From: Sulfitobacter sp. 20_GPM-1509m
Lineage (GTDB): Bacteria; Pseudomonadota; Alphaproteobacteria; Rhodobacterales; Rhodobacteraceae
NCBI RefSeq assembly: GCF_000620505.1
Contig: NZ_JIBC01000006.1
Coordinates: 310,001 to 374,000 of the forward strand
DNA: 64,000 nucleotides
Direction: 5' to 3'
Shown here: positions 1-8,180 of the stretch, one piece after another
Layout of the letters: the number at the start of each line of letters is the position of its first letter
Position numbering within the stretch: the stretch's first letter is position 1
Position numbers and translations under genes: made by a program
Notes under the pieces: model-generated
The model's database searches: none
Told to the model about the DNA's origin: nothing
What the model saw: only the letters and a program-made list of their open reading frames with translations

Positions 1-1
1 C

Positions 2-544
2 GGCGCGCGCGTCCCGTTCGAGCGGCGCTATCCCCAGGGTCAGCATCGCGGCGACTGGGAGGATCCGCGCTATATGGATGCGCAAAGTTGTCTGCGGCTT
101 GCAGGCCGCGCCGTGGTGCTGGTTGATCCCTATCACGCCGCTGACATGGCCCATGTGGCGCGTCTGCCCGACACACGGCTGACGGTGCTGCGCTGTCCGT
201 TCATGGGCCACCGCATTCCGCATCATCTGGCGGCGCTGGGGGGCTTTGGCGGGCTGATGCGGGGGCTGTTGGAGGGGCAGGGACATGACGGCTTTGCCGC
301 GCACCTGAGGCGGCGCAAGGGGTCGGTCAGCTATCACAAGGGGCTGGTCAAGGCGGCGCTGGCGCGCGGGCATCCGGGGCTGGCGGGGCAGGTGCTGAAC
401 CACTACGGCAGGCTGCCTGATGCACCGCCAGTGCCGCAACTGGCGGCCCGTGTGGCCCGCCAGTTGCGCGTGACAGAAGATGCGCCGCCTCAGCGTCCGC
501 GAATGCGCGGATCCAGCGCGTCGCGCAGGCCGTCACCCAGGTAG
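2..544 (+). CDS. C-terminal part of an unidentified protein (5' end outside window)
   Basis: The frame is open from the first bases of the window to a TAG at 542-544, so the start lies upstream; the first internal ATG (74) is probably not the true start. I do not recognise the family. The visible part has a segment reading VVLVDPYHAADMAHVARL followed by a conserved-looking GHRIPHHLAALGG stretch, then a basic region. An acidic residue followed by a late Gly-His is reminiscent of the end of an alpha/beta-hydrolase fold, but that is speculation. Its last 55 bases overlap the end of the convergent permease gene at 490. The final 20 or so residues (rich in Arg, Ser and Pro) come from the overlap and look unconserved, so the stop may have drifted. 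Confidence 0.55.
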   Translation, partial: GARVPFERRYPQGQHRGDWEDPRYMDAQSCLRLAGRAVVLVDPYHAADMAHVARLPDTRLTVLRCPFMGHRIPHHLAALGGFGGLMRGLLEGQGHDGFAAHLRRRKGSVSYHKGLVKAALARGHPGLAGQVLNHYGRLPDAPPVPQLAARVARQLRVTEDAPPQRPRMRGSSASRRPSPR

Positions 545-1491
545 TTCACCGACAGAACCGTCAGCGAAATCGCGATGCCCGGCAGCAGCACACGCTCGGG
601 GAACTGCTCCATCCGTTGCACCGCATCCGCCAGCAGCTTGCCCCACGTGGGGAAGTCCGAGGGAAAGCCGACGCCCAGGAACGACAGCGCGCTTTCGGTG
701 ATGATCGCGGTGGCCAGACCCAGCGTCGCCGACACGGTGATCGGCGAGATCACGTTGGGCAGCAGGTGGCGGCGGATGATCTTGGAGTTCTTGGTGCCGA
801 TGGAGCGCGCCGCCAGAATGAACTCGCGTTCCTTCAGCGCCAGAATGTCGCCGCGCACGATCCGGGCCGTCTGCATCCACGAGGTGATGCCGACCACGCC
901 CACGATCAGGATGAACATGCCTGTCTCGGGTCCAAAGTTGGCGCGCAACGGCTGGCGGAACAGGGTCACGGCGACCAGCAACAGCGGCAGTATCGGCAGG
1001 CTTAGCACCAGATCGGTAAAGCGCATCAGCCAGAAATCGGCGCGGCGGAAGTAGCCTGCGACAACACCGACAAAGGTGCCGATGACCAGCGCCAGGATCA
1101 TCGCGGCCCAGCCAACGGCCATCGACGCGCGACCGCCCTTGATCAGGTTGGCCAGCAGGTCACGGCCCAGCTGGTCGGTGCCAAAGGGATGCGCCCAGGC
1201 GGCCTTGGCCTCGCTGTCCCAGATCAGGGTCCAGATCGGACGCATGTCCTTGGCGCGGATGTCCAGCTTTTGTGCGTCCAGCGTCCAGATATAGGGGCCG
1301 ATCAGCACGAACAGGGTGATGAAGATCAGGAAAAACCCGCCGAACATCGCGCCCTTGTGGTGCTTGAACTGGTTCCAGACGTCATACCATTGGCTGCGGG
1401 GCGGGGCGATGGGGCCCTTGTCCTGCAATGCGCCGTAGGCTTGTTCGTCAATCTCGGGGTCGGGACCGGACACGAGGGGTTGGTCAGTCAT
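490..1491 (-). CDS. Peptide-type ABC transporter permease (DppC/OppC family)
   Basis: Inner-membrane permease of a dipeptide/oligopeptide-type ABC importer, 333 aa. An N-terminal cytoplasmic stretch is followed by a first membrane helix (about residues 50-70), an extracytoplasmic loop, and the BPD_transp_1 core with several helices. The EAA loop is visible around ILAARSIGTKNSKIIRRHLLPN, where the ATPase docks. The C-terminal DALDPRIRGR is the usual end of DppC-like proteins, which supports the stop. The start overlaps the end of the DppB-like gene by 8 bp, so the two permeases are translationally coupled and should form a heterodimer. The substrate (dipeptide, oligopeptide, opine or N-acyl compound) cannot be told from sequence. 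Confidence 0.93.
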   Translation of the reverse strand: MTDQPLVSGPDPEIDEQAYGALQDKGPIAPPRSQWYDVWNQFKHHKGAMFGGFFLIFITLFVLIGPYIWTLDAQKLDIRAKDMRPIWTLIWDSEAKAAWAHPFGTDQLGRDLLANLIKGGRASMAVGWAAMILALVIGTFVGVVAGYFRRADFWLMRFTDLVLSLPILPLLLVAVTLFRQPLRANFGPETGMFILIVGVVGITSWMQTARIVRGDILALKEREFILAARSIGTKNSKIIRRHLLPNVISPITVSATLGLATAIITESALSFLGVGFPSDFPTWGKLLADAVQRMEQFPERVLLPGIAISLTVLSVNYLGDGLRDALDPRIRGR

Positions 1492-2521
1492 AGCGGATCC
1501 TCGGGTCGAGCACGCCGTAGAGCACGTCGGCGATCAGGTTGAACAGAACGATCAGGATGGCAAAGATAAAGGTCAGCGTCATCACCGTCGGGATGTCATT
1601 GGCAAAGAGCGCGATCAGCAACTGGTAGCCAATGCCGTTCACGCCAAAGACGTTCTCGGTGATGATCGCCCCGCCAAAGATCGCGGGGATGCCCAGTGCG
1701 ATCACGGTGACCACCGGGATCATCGAATTGCGCAACACGTGGACCATGACCACAACGCCTTCGCGCAGGCCCTTGGCGCGGGCGGTGCGCACATAGTCCT
1801 GGCCCAGGTTGTCCAGCATGGCCGACCGCATGTAGCGGCTGATCTGCGCCGTGGTTTGCAGCGCCAGCACCATCACCGGCAGCACCATCTGCTTGAGCTG
1901 GTAGACGAACGTGTCCCAGTTGGTGACCTCGTGCACCGTGTTATAGTTCGACGGCAACCAGCCCAGCTGCACCGCAAAGATCACGATCAGCAGCGGACCG
2001 GTGAAAAACGGCGGGATCGAAAAGCCGATCATGGTGATGAATGTGCCGGTCTGATCAAAGACCGAATAGTGGCGATAGGCCGAATAGATGCCGATGGGCA
2101 GCGCGATCAGCACCCCCACGACATAGGCCATGCCCACGACCCAGATCGTCTGGGGCATGGATTGCACCACCAGATCCATCACCGGGCCGCGTGTCTGCCA
2201 GGACAACATGCGCAGGCGGCCATCGTAAAAGGATGTGTCGGGCAGCCAGCCCAGCAGGGTGCTGTCACGGGTCAGCCAGTCTATAAAGACCATCGGCTCG
2301 ACCCAGAAAAACTGAACCATCCATTTCCAGTATTGAACGTAAAGCGGTTCACCAAGCCCAAGTGCGATGCGCATCTTTTCTTTGACTTCCGGCGGCACCG
2401 TCAGGGGCACCTGCGCCATCGGGTCACCGGGGGCGAGTTGCAGCAGAAGGAAGATCACGAGGCTGATGAACAAAAGCGTCGGGATCGACAGGATCAACCG
2501 GCGGATTGCGAAGGTTATCAT
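1484..2521 (-). CDS. Peptide-type ABC transporter permease (DppB/OppB family)
   Basis: Partner inner-membrane permease, about 345 aa. The start is placed at the ATG at 2521 (MITFAIRRLILSIPTLL), preceded by AAAGGCG; an upstream in-frame TTG at 2545 adds only eight residues and has no better ribosome site. The N-terminal helix followed by APGDP is the classic DppB/OppB opening. The docking loop DYVRTARAKGLREGVVVMVH is seen before the last helices, and the ending LDPRIRYD is typical. The protein is longer than E. coli DppB because of an insertion after the first helix (about residues 60-110), common in the branch annotated as peptide transporters in Rhodobacterales. It sits downstream of the binding-protein gene, separated by two hairpins. 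Confidence 0.93.
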   Translation of the reverse strand: MITFAIRRLILSIPTLLFISLVIFLLLQLAPGDPMAQVPLTVPPEVKEKMRIALGLGEPLYVQYWKWMVQFFWVEPMVFIDWLTRDSTLLGWLPDTSFYDGRLRMLSWQTRGPVMDLVVQSMPQTIWVVGMAYVVGVLIALPIGIYSAYRHYSVFDQTGTFITMIGFSIPPFFTGPLLIVIFAVQLGWLPSNYNTVHEVTNWDTFVYQLKQMVLPVMVLALQTTAQISRYMRSAMLDNLGQDYVRTARAKGLREGVVVMVHVLRNSMIPVVTVIALGIPAIFGGAIITENVFGVNGIGYQLLIALFANDIPTVMTLTFIFAILIVLFNLIADVLYGVLDPRIRYD

Positions 2522-2557
2522 GTGTGTGGCGCCTTTATGCGTCAATCTTGATTATTG

Positions 2558-2610
2558 CGACCCTGTCCCAAGGGTCGAAAGGCTGTGCCCCCTTCCAAAG
2601 AAGGGGACAC
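2558..2610 (-). promoter_or_regulatory. Two tandem hairpins between binding-protein and permease genes
   Basis: Two inverted repeats lie in the intergenic gap of this leftward operon. The first is CGACCCT / AGGGTCG (2558-2564, 2571-2577, 6-nt loop). The second is an 11-bp stem (2585-2595 with 2600-2610, loop CAAA, one mismatch) with core CCCCTTC / GAAGGGG. No long T-run follows, so full termination is not indicated. In peptide-type transporters such hairpins after the binding-protein gene commonly protect the upstream mRNA or attenuate the downstream permease message. That role here is inferred. Confidence 0.6.
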
Positions 2611-2624
2611 AACAACTTTATGCA

Positions 2625-4346
2625 TTATTCCTTGATGCGATACCAGTCGCCGACATTCCACAGCTCGGAATCCCAGACGTTCAGCACGACACCGCCCAAG
2701 GAATTGGCATGTGCCGAGACGCGCGCACGGTTGACCAGCGGCACGATGGTGTACGTGTCCTTGGTCAGCATGTCGTTCATCTTCTTGGCCAGCGCACTGC
2801 GCGCATCCAGATCACCGGTGCGGGCCAGTTCGTCGATCATGGCGTCATAGGCCGGATCGCAGAAGCGGTTGATGTTCTCACCCTGCCATTGGCTGGACGG
2901 CTTCGGCTCGCCGCCGCAACGGTAGGCCGCCAGATATTGCTGGGGGTCTGTGCCGTTGAAGGTGTTGGCGTACATTTCGACGTCCGCATAGAACTTCTGG
3001 AAGGTGTCGGGCGAACCGGGGTCACCACCAAAGAACACCGAGCCATCCAGGTTGCGCAGTTCGGTTTCAACACCGATCTGTTCCCACCAATCCTTGATCA
3101 GCGCCTGGAAATCCTGACGGACGGCGTTGGTCGATGTCTGGTACAGCAGCGACAGCTTCATGCCGTCCTTTTCACGCACGCCGTCACCATTGCTGTCGGT
3201 CCAGCCGGCTTCTTCCAGCAACGCCTTGGCGCCTTCGAGGTCCTGCACCAGGCAGTCGGTGTTGTCCGAGGCATAGATCGCAGGTGCGGGCACCAGGTTA
3301 CAGGTCGGCGCACCGGCCTTGCCATATCCCACTTCGGTCAGCAGTTCACGGTCGATGGCCATCGACAGCGCCTTGCGGACCTTCACGTCGCTCAGGATCG
3401 GGTGGGGTTCGGCCACGGTCGACCGCGTTTCCGGCGGCAGATCGGGGGACGGGTTGGTCAGGTTCATCTCGATCCGCTCAAGCAGCGGACCAAAGCCGTT
3501 GATGGCCTTGCCGTAACCGGCGGCTTCCATCTTGGCGATCACGTCGGGCGCCAGTTGCAGGTTCCAGGCATAGTCGAATTCGCCTGTTTCCAGAACCGCA
3601 CGACCGGCCGAGTTCGCGTCGCCGCCACCCTTGAGGGTGACCTTGGCAAAGGCGGGTTTGCCTTCTTCGCGGTAGTTTTCGTTGGCTTCGAACTGGATCA
3701 CGTCGTTCGGTTTGAAGTCTGCGACGGTGAACGGACCGGTGCCGATGGGGTTATAGTTGGCTTCGGTGCACTCGGGCGCCTTGGCACCCAGGCAGTCGGC
3801 GAACTGTGCGGCCTGAATGATCGGGGACTGACCGCCGACAAAGGGGCCATAGGGGTTCGGTTTGGGCTGGTTGAACGTGACCTTGACGGTCAGATCGTCC
3901 ACGGCCTCGACGTTTTCGACACCGTCAAAGAACGCACCCTGCGCACAGCCGCCTTCGGGGTGCATACAGTATTCAGCAGTGAATTTCACGTCGGCCGAGG
4001 TGACGGGCGTGCCGTCGGACCACTTCAGGCCTTCCTTGATTTTCCAGGTGATGGTGGTCAGGTCCTCGGACACGCCGCCATTGGCAACCGTGGGGACTTC
4101 GACCGCGAGGAAGGGCACCATTTCGCCGGTTTCATTGTAACGGGCCAGCGGTTCCAGAACCAGCGAAGACGCTTCGATGTCCTTGGTGCCGCCCGACAGG
4201 AACGGGTTCAGGATCGACGGCGCTTGCCAATAGAGGATCTTCACCTCGCCATCGCGGCCGCGTTCGCCTTCGTGGCCGGCAGCCATTGCCATCGGAGCGA
4301 GGGCAACGCTGGCAGCCGCGCCAAGCAATAGGGTCTTGAGTTTCAT
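2625..4346 (-). CDS. Periplasmic substrate-binding protein of peptide-type ABC transporter (SBP_bac_5)
   Basis: Periplasmic receptor of the importer, 573 aa. The start at the ATG at 4346 is chosen because AAGGAG lies 7 nt upstream and the first 22 residues form a clean signal peptide (MKLKTLLLGAAASVALAPMA, cleaved after AMA). There is no lipobox, so it should be soluble in the periplasm. The SBP_bac_5 fold is recognisable from the LVLEPLARYN opening, the WSDGTPVTSADVKFT motif and the DVKVRKALSMAIDRELL motif. A charged GHEGERGRDGE segment follows the cleavage site. It is the first gene of the leftward operon (binding protein, hairpins, DppB-like, DppC-like) and is divergent from the ATPase gene. 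The ligand cannot be deduced. Confidence 0.93.
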   Translation of the reverse strand: MKLKTLLLGAAASVALAPMAMAAGHEGERGRDGEVKILYWQAPSILNPFLSGGTKDIEASSLVLEPLARYNETGEMVPFLAVEVPTVANGGVSEDLTTITWKIKEGLKWSDGTPVTSADVKFTAEYCMHPEGGCAQGAFFDGVENVEAVDDLTVKVTFNQPKPNPYGPFVGGQSPIIQAAQFADCLGAKAPECTEANYNPIGTGPFTVADFKPNDVIQFEANENYREEGKPAFAKVTLKGGGDANSAGRAVLETGEFDYAWNLQLAPDVIAKMEAAGYGKAINGFGPLLERIEMNLTNPSPDLPPETRSTVAEPHPILSDVKVRKALSMAIDRELLTEVGYGKAGAPTCNLVPAPAIYASDNTDCLVQDLEGAKALLEEAGWTDSNGDGVREKDGMKLSLLYQTSTNAVRQDFQALIKDWWEQIGVETELRNLDGSVFFGGDPGSPDTFQKFYADVEMYANTFNGTDPQQYLAAYRCGGEPKPSSQWQGENINRFCDPAYDAMIDELARTGDLDARSALAKKMNDMLTKDTYTIVPLVNRARVSAHANSLGGVVLNVWDSELWNVGDWYRIKE

Positions 4347-4438
4347 AACGTACTCCTTGTTGGACACATGTTTGTGCCTTTGGCACGCCCCGTTTGCGGG
4401 TGCGCGCAGTGTCGCGTCGGCGGGAGTTATTAATTTCC

Positions 4439-4464
4439 CTAACGTAACCAACCGATTACGTCAG
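4439..4464. promoter_or_regulatory. Candidate operator dyad in the divergent transporter promoter region
   Basis: ACGTAA (4442-4447) and TTACGT (4456-4461) form a perfect inverted repeat with an 8-bp spacer. Extending outward gives 9-bp arms with a single mismatch (CTAACGTAA / TTACGTCAG). It lies about 92 bp upstream of the binding-protein start and 158 bp upstream of the ATPase start, so a dimeric regulator bound here could control both directions. No regulator gene is adjacent in the window. The function is inferred from symmetry and position only. Confidence 0.45.
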
Positions 4465-4566
4465 TTTTTCTAGCGCATCCCCCAGACGAATGACCACATC
4501 GAAACAGACTTGGCGGAAAAAGCAACCCTCGTGATGCTCGATAATTGTGCATTCGTCGGGATAGGT

Positions 4567-4596
4567 TTGACAGTGCCCGAACAATGGCCGTAGCGT
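4567..4596 (+). promoter_or_regulatory. Weak sigma70-like promoter candidate for the ATPase gene
   Basis: TTGACA at 4567-4572 is a perfect -35 hexamer. At 18 bp spacing the -10 would be TAGCGT, a poor match. The site is about 30 bp upstream of the chosen ATG (4623). The call rests mainly on the -35 box and on position in the divergent gap 4347-4622, where nothing else coding is seen. Confidence 0.25.
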
Positions 4597-4622
4597 TCCT
4601 GTCAAAACAGCCGGGGAAACAT

Positions 4623-6458
4623 ATGCTGGACCATGGGGCCGAAGGGCCGATTGCCGATATCCGCGAACTGCGCGTCGAATTCCAGACCAAGGACGGTCCG
4701 GTTCTGGGCGTCGAGGATGTCTCGTTTTCGATCAACGCGGGCGAAACCGTCTGTGTGGTGGGCGAATCGGGGTCGGGCAAATCGGTGTCTTCGCTGTCCC
4801 TGATGCGCCTTGTGGAGTTCGGCGGCGGCAGGATCGCGGGCGGGCAGTTGATGTTCGACCGCAAGGATCACGCCCATGTCGATCTGGCGCAGGCCGACCA
4901 AAGCCTGATGCGAACGATTCGCGGCAACGAGATCGGGATGATCTTTCAGGAACCGATGACGGCGCTGAACCCGGTGTTCACCGTGGGCCGCCAGCTGACC
5001 GAAGGACTGCGCCTGCACAAGGGAATGACCAAAAAACAGGCATCCGCCCGCGCGCTGGAGCTTTTGCGTCAGGTCCGCATCCCCGAACCCGAACGCCGAC
5101 TGCAACAATACCCGCACGAACTGTCCGGCGGGATGCGGCAGCGCGTGGTGATCGCCATGGCACTGGCCTGCGAGCCGCGCCTGCTGATCGCGGATGAACC
5201 GACGACGGCGCTGGACGTGACCATTCAGGCCGAGATCCTGGCGCTGATGGACCGGCTGAAACGCGAAACCGGCACTGCCGTGATGTTCATCACGCATGAC
5301 ATGGCGGTTGTGGCACAAATGGCCGACCGCGTCGTCGTCATGTTCCGCGGCAAGAAGGTCGAGGAAGGCCCGGTCGCCGACATCTTCGAGGCGCCGCAAC
5401 ACCCCTACACCAAGGCGCTGCTGGCCGCCGTGCCCAAGCTGGGCGAGATGACGGGCAAGCAATATCCCGAACCGATGAAGCTGCTGGGCCGCAGTCAGGG
5501 CGAGATCAAGCCGATTGTCGGCGAAGAGAACGAAGTGCTGCTCGAGGTGCGCAACCTGACCACGCGGTTTGCGGTCAAGGGCGGGCTGCTGCGGCGCACG
5601 GTGGCCAATGTCCATGCCGTCGAGGATCTGTCGTTCACCATCAACAAGGGCCAGACGCTCAGCCTTGTGGGCGAATCCGGTTGCGGCAAATCCACCGCAG
5701 GCCGTTCGATCCTGCGTCTGGTCGAGCCGCTCTCGGGTGAGGTCCGGCTGGCAGGCAAGGACATCATCGCCCTGAACCAGCGTGATCTGCGCACCGCGCG
5801 GCTGGACATGCAGATGATCTTTCAGGACCCGTTCGCGTCGCTGAACCCGCAGATGCAGCTTTCGGACCAGGTGGCCGAGCCGATGCAGAACTATGGCATG
5901 TTCAAGGGCGACGAGGGCCGCAAACGTATCGAAATGCTGTTCGACCGCGTCGAGCTGCCGCGCAGTTTCATGCGCCGCTATCCGCACGAACTGTCCGGCG
6001 GGCAACGCCAACGGGTCGCCATCGCGCGCGCCCTTGCGTTGAACCCCAAGCTGATCATCGCGGACGAGGCGGTCAGCGCGCTGGACGTGTCGGTGCAGGC
6101 ACAGGTGCTGAACCTGATGATGGAACTGCAGGAAGAAATGGACCTGTCGTTCCTGTTCATCAGCCACGACATGGCCGTGGTCGAACGGGTCAGCCACCAC
6201 GTCGGCGTGATGTATTTGGGCCGTATCGTGGAAATGGGGCCGCGCAGTGCCGTGTTCGAAAACCCGCAACATCCCTATACCCAAGCGTTGATGAAGGCGG
6301 TGCCCATCGCTGACCCGCGCCAGCGCAAGGACGAAAAAGACTTGAATTTCAAGCCAATCCCGTCGCCCATTCACCCGGTCGATTACGTTGCAGCCCCGTC
6401 GGAATACCGCGAGATTTCGCCCGGCCACAAAATCCTGATCACCGACAGCGGATACTGA
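4623..6458 (+). CDS. Double ATP-binding protein of peptide-type ABC transporter (DppD-DppF fusion)
   Basis: Cytoplasmic ATPase with both nucleotide-binding domains in one chain (611 aa), as in GsiA and YejF. Domain 1 has Walker A GESGSGKS, signature LSGGMRQRV, Walker B LLIADEP and the H-loop ITHDMAV. Domain 2 has [25 protein letters not shown] and ISHDMAV. Each domain ends with the oligo_HPY-type C-terminal extension ([15 protein letters not shown] and [12 protein letters not shown]). The start is placed at the ATG 4623 ([20 protein letters not shown]), with GGGGAA about 9 nt upstream; an in-frame ATG at 4584 lacks a ribosome site. It is divergent from the binding-protein operon and followed one base later by the M20 deacylase gene, suggesting co-transcription. 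Confidence 0.93.
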   Translation: MLDHGAEGPIADIRELRVEFQTKDGPVLGVEDVSFSINAGETVCVVGESGSGKSVSSLSLMRLVEFGGGRIAGGQLMFDRKDHAHVDLAQADQSLMRTIRGNEIGMIFQEPMTALNPVFTVGRQLTEGLRLHKGMTKKQASARALELLRQVRIPEPERRLQQYPHELSGGMRQRVVIAMALACEPRLLIADEPTTALDVTIQAEILALMDRLKRETGTAVMFITHDMAVVAQMADRVVVMFRGKKVEEGPVADIFEAPQHPYTKALLAAVPKLGEMTGKQYPEPMKLLGRSQGEIKPIVGEENEVLLEVRNLTTRFAVKGGLLRRTVANVHAVEDLSFTINKGQTLSLVGESGCGKSTAGRSILRLVEPLSGEVRLAGKDIIALNQRDLRTARLDMQMIFQDPFASLNPQMQLSDQVAEPMQNYGMFKGDEGRKRIEMLFDRVELPRSFMRRYPHELSGGQRQRVAIARALALNPKLIIADEAVSALDVSVQAQVLNLMMELQEEMDLSFLFISHDMAVVERVSHHVGVMYLGRIVEMGPRSAVFENPQHPYTQALMKAVPIADPRQRKDEKDLNFKPIPSPIHPVDYVAAPSEYREISPGHKILITDSGY

Positions 6459-6459
6459 T

Positions 6460-7623
6460 ATGCCCGAACGCCTTACGCCCTTGCAGCTGATGACCAAGCT
6501 CATCAGCTTCCCCACTGTGTCGCGCGACACCAACCTGCCGCTGATCGACTGGGTCGAGGACTATCTGGGGTCTCATGGCATCACCGCCCACCGCTGGCCC
6601 GACCCGGACCAGCCACACAAGGCGGCGCTGTTTGCCCATGTGGGGCCATGGGAGGAAGGCGCCGTCGTGTTGTCGGGCCACACCGACGTGGTGCCGGTTG
6701 ACGGTCAGCCGTGGGAAAGCGACCCGTGGACCGTGACCGAACGCGACGGCAAATATTACGGGCGCGGCACCTGTGACATGAAAGGCTTTGACGCGCTGGC
6801 GATTTGGGCGCTGGTCGAGGCACACTACGCCGACGTGAAACGCCCCCTGCAACTGGCGCTGAGCTTTGACGAAGAGGTCGGCTGTACCGGTGCGCCACCG
6901 ATGATCGAGGCGATGCAGCCGGTACTGCCCAAGGGCGAACTGGTGATCGTGGGCGAGCCGTCGATGCTGCAAGCGGTGACGGGCCACAAGGGCGGGCAGG
7001 GGTTTGACACCCATGTGATCGGCTTCGAGGTGCATTCGTCGATCCTGCACACCGGCGTCTCTGCGATCCTTGAGGGCGCGAAAATCATCGACTTTGCCAA
7101 CCAACGCAACGCCGAGAACTTTGCCAACCCGCCCACGGCCCTGGGGGCCATGTTCGATCCGCCAGTGACCACCTGGCACGTGGGCCAGATCAGCGGCGGC
7201 ACGGCGCACAACATCACCGCCAAGGATTGCCGGTTCTCGATGGATTTCCGTGCGGTGCCGGGGGATGACCCTGTGGCGCTGAAAGAAAGCTATCTGGACC
7301 ACGTCCGCACCATCGAGGCACGGATGCAGACCGTGCACCCCGACGCGCGGGTCGAGATCAGCGAACGTTTTGCCGTGCCACCGCTAAAGCCGGAAGAAAA
7401 CGGCGCCGCCGAAATGATGGTGCGCCAGATCACCGGCGACAACGGCGGCCATGTGGTCAGCTACGGCACCGAGGCCGGGCAGTTTCAGGCGGCGGGTTAT
7501 TCGGCCGTGGTTTGCGGCCCCGGCGACATCGCACAGGCGCACCAGCCCAACGAGTTCATCACCGTGGCGCAGTTCGAACTGGGCCACCAATTCATGCGCG
7601 ATCTGGTGGCGCGGCTGGGGTAG
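6460..7623 (+). CDS. argE: M20 family deacylase, acetylornithine deacetylase (ArgE)-like
   Basis: Zinc-dependent M20 metallohydrolase, 387 aa, closest in appearance to acetylornithine deacetylase: SGHTDVVPVDGQ (metal-binding His and Asp), GRGTCDMKG (bridging Asp), DEEVGCTGAPP (general-base and metal Glu) and GEPSMLQAVTGHKGG (metal ligand region). The dimerisation insert is between about residues 180 and 290. It starts one base after the ATPase stop, so it probably belongs to the transporter operon. This context suggests it removes the acyl group from, or hydrolyses, an imported N-acyl amino acid or small peptide rather than serving only arginine synthesis. The argE symbol is by family resemblance; the substrate is unproven. 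Confidence 0.82.
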   Translation: MPERLTPLQLMTKLISFPTVSRDTNLPLIDWVEDYLGSHGITAHRWPDPDQPHKAALFAHVGPWEEGAVVLSGHTDVVPVDGQPWESDPWTVTERDGKYYGRGTCDMKGFDALAIWALVEAHYADVKRPLQLALSFDEEVGCTGAPPMIEAMQPVLPKGELVIVGEPSMLQAVTGHKGGQGFDTHVIGFEVHSSILHTGVSAILEGAKIIDFANQRNAENFANPPTALGAMFDPPVTTWHVGQISGGTAHNITAKDCRFSMDFRAVPGDDPVALKESYLDHVRTIEARMQTVHPDARVEISERFAVPPLKPEENGAAEMMVRQITGDNGGHVVSYGTEAGQFQAAGYSAVVCGPGDIAQAHQPNEFITVAQFELGHQFMRDLVARLG

Positions 7624-7706
7624 GGGGCGGTTGCCAAGCAAAACCGACTTTTGTGACAGGTTGCTGATCCAGAGCGCGGCGCTGCGTCCGCAGGGTGAGA
7701 GCCGAG

Positions 7707-7747
7707 CGGCCCTTCGTGAAAATTGCGGCGAACGGCGGGTTTGAGCC
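7707..7747. repeat. Dispersed intergenic repeat, copy 1
   Basis: A 41-bp unit with the layout CGGCC-C-TTCGTG, 9 bp, GCGAACGGCGGG, then TTTGAGCC. The same layout with identical spacing occurs at 25816-25856, differing in the first block (C/G), the 9-bp spacer and two bases before TGAGCC. The arms GCCCTTCG and CGAACGGC form an imperfect hairpin here. Similar sequences are, to my recollection, scattered through intergenic DNA of many marine alphaproteobacteria; copy number in this genome cannot be seen from one window. Confidence 0.6.
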
Positions 7748-7847
7748 TTTTCCGTATTCCCCCGCGCGGATTCGAGGCCGCAGGCCGCCGCGCATCGCCG
7801 GGCCGTCCCCCGGCACGGCGATTTGGCTGCTGTTGCGCAAGACGGAT

Positions 7848-8110
7848 ATGTCGGATGTGCTTGGCTGCCATAAAGTGCCAGTCGCAGAGGTCGCATCGCC
7901 GCACCACGGCCCGACGATGCGCGGCTTCGCGAATGGCAGCTAAGTCCCGCTCACCAGACACTGACTCAGATTGGGCCGAAAGTCCGGTTTGGGTCAGACA
8001 TGCTTGGCAACTGGGTCAGCTTTGCTCGGCACGGATCACCGACACGACCCGGAAGGCCTGTCGCGCGGAGCAGGATTTGCATGACATTCGACTACAGGGC
8101 CGGCCCCGCT
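7848..8110 (+). pseudogene. Possible remnant of a type-B carboxylesterase
   Basis: In the + frame from about 7952 to 8110 the translation includes MLGNWVSFARHGSP followed about 15 residues later by RICMTFDYRAG. Carboxylesterases end with a W-x2-FAR-x-G-x-P motif and then an R-x-TM-x-FD motif, so the order and spacing fit. Upstream in another frame (7848-7880) MSDVLGCHKVPVA resembles the region of the catalytic His in that family. No start, no alpha/beta-hydrolase core and no nucleophile elbow are present, so at most this is a frameshifted, truncated relic. Chance similarity is possible. Confidence 0.35.
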
Positions 8111-8180
8111 ATGGCCAACCGTGTCAAAGACCAACTTGCGACACAGTGCAAAGGCGCTGCGAGGCAGGCCCCCCCAGCAA

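Larger units (their letters stand above)
7624..8180. other. 557-bp gene-free stretch between argE-like and decarboxylase genes
   Basis: No intact gene is seen on either strand; open frames here have no ribosome sites and no recognisable product. The first part holds a dispersed repeat copy (7707-7747). The second part (about 7848-8110) reads on the + strand like decayed carboxylesterase sequence. No convincing terminator is seen for either flanking gene, which converge on this stretch. Confidence 0.6.

Noticed and set aside
2367-4331. Very long open frame on the + strand opposite the binding-protein gene
   Set aside because: It is a GC-skew shadow of the true leftward gene. The translation has no family features and the leftward frame has a signal peptide, ribosome site and SBP_bac_5 motifs.
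4602-6533. Long leftward open frame opposite the double ATPase
   Set aside because: The rightward frame has all ABC ATPase motifs twice; the leftward translation is His/Gln/Arg-rich noise.
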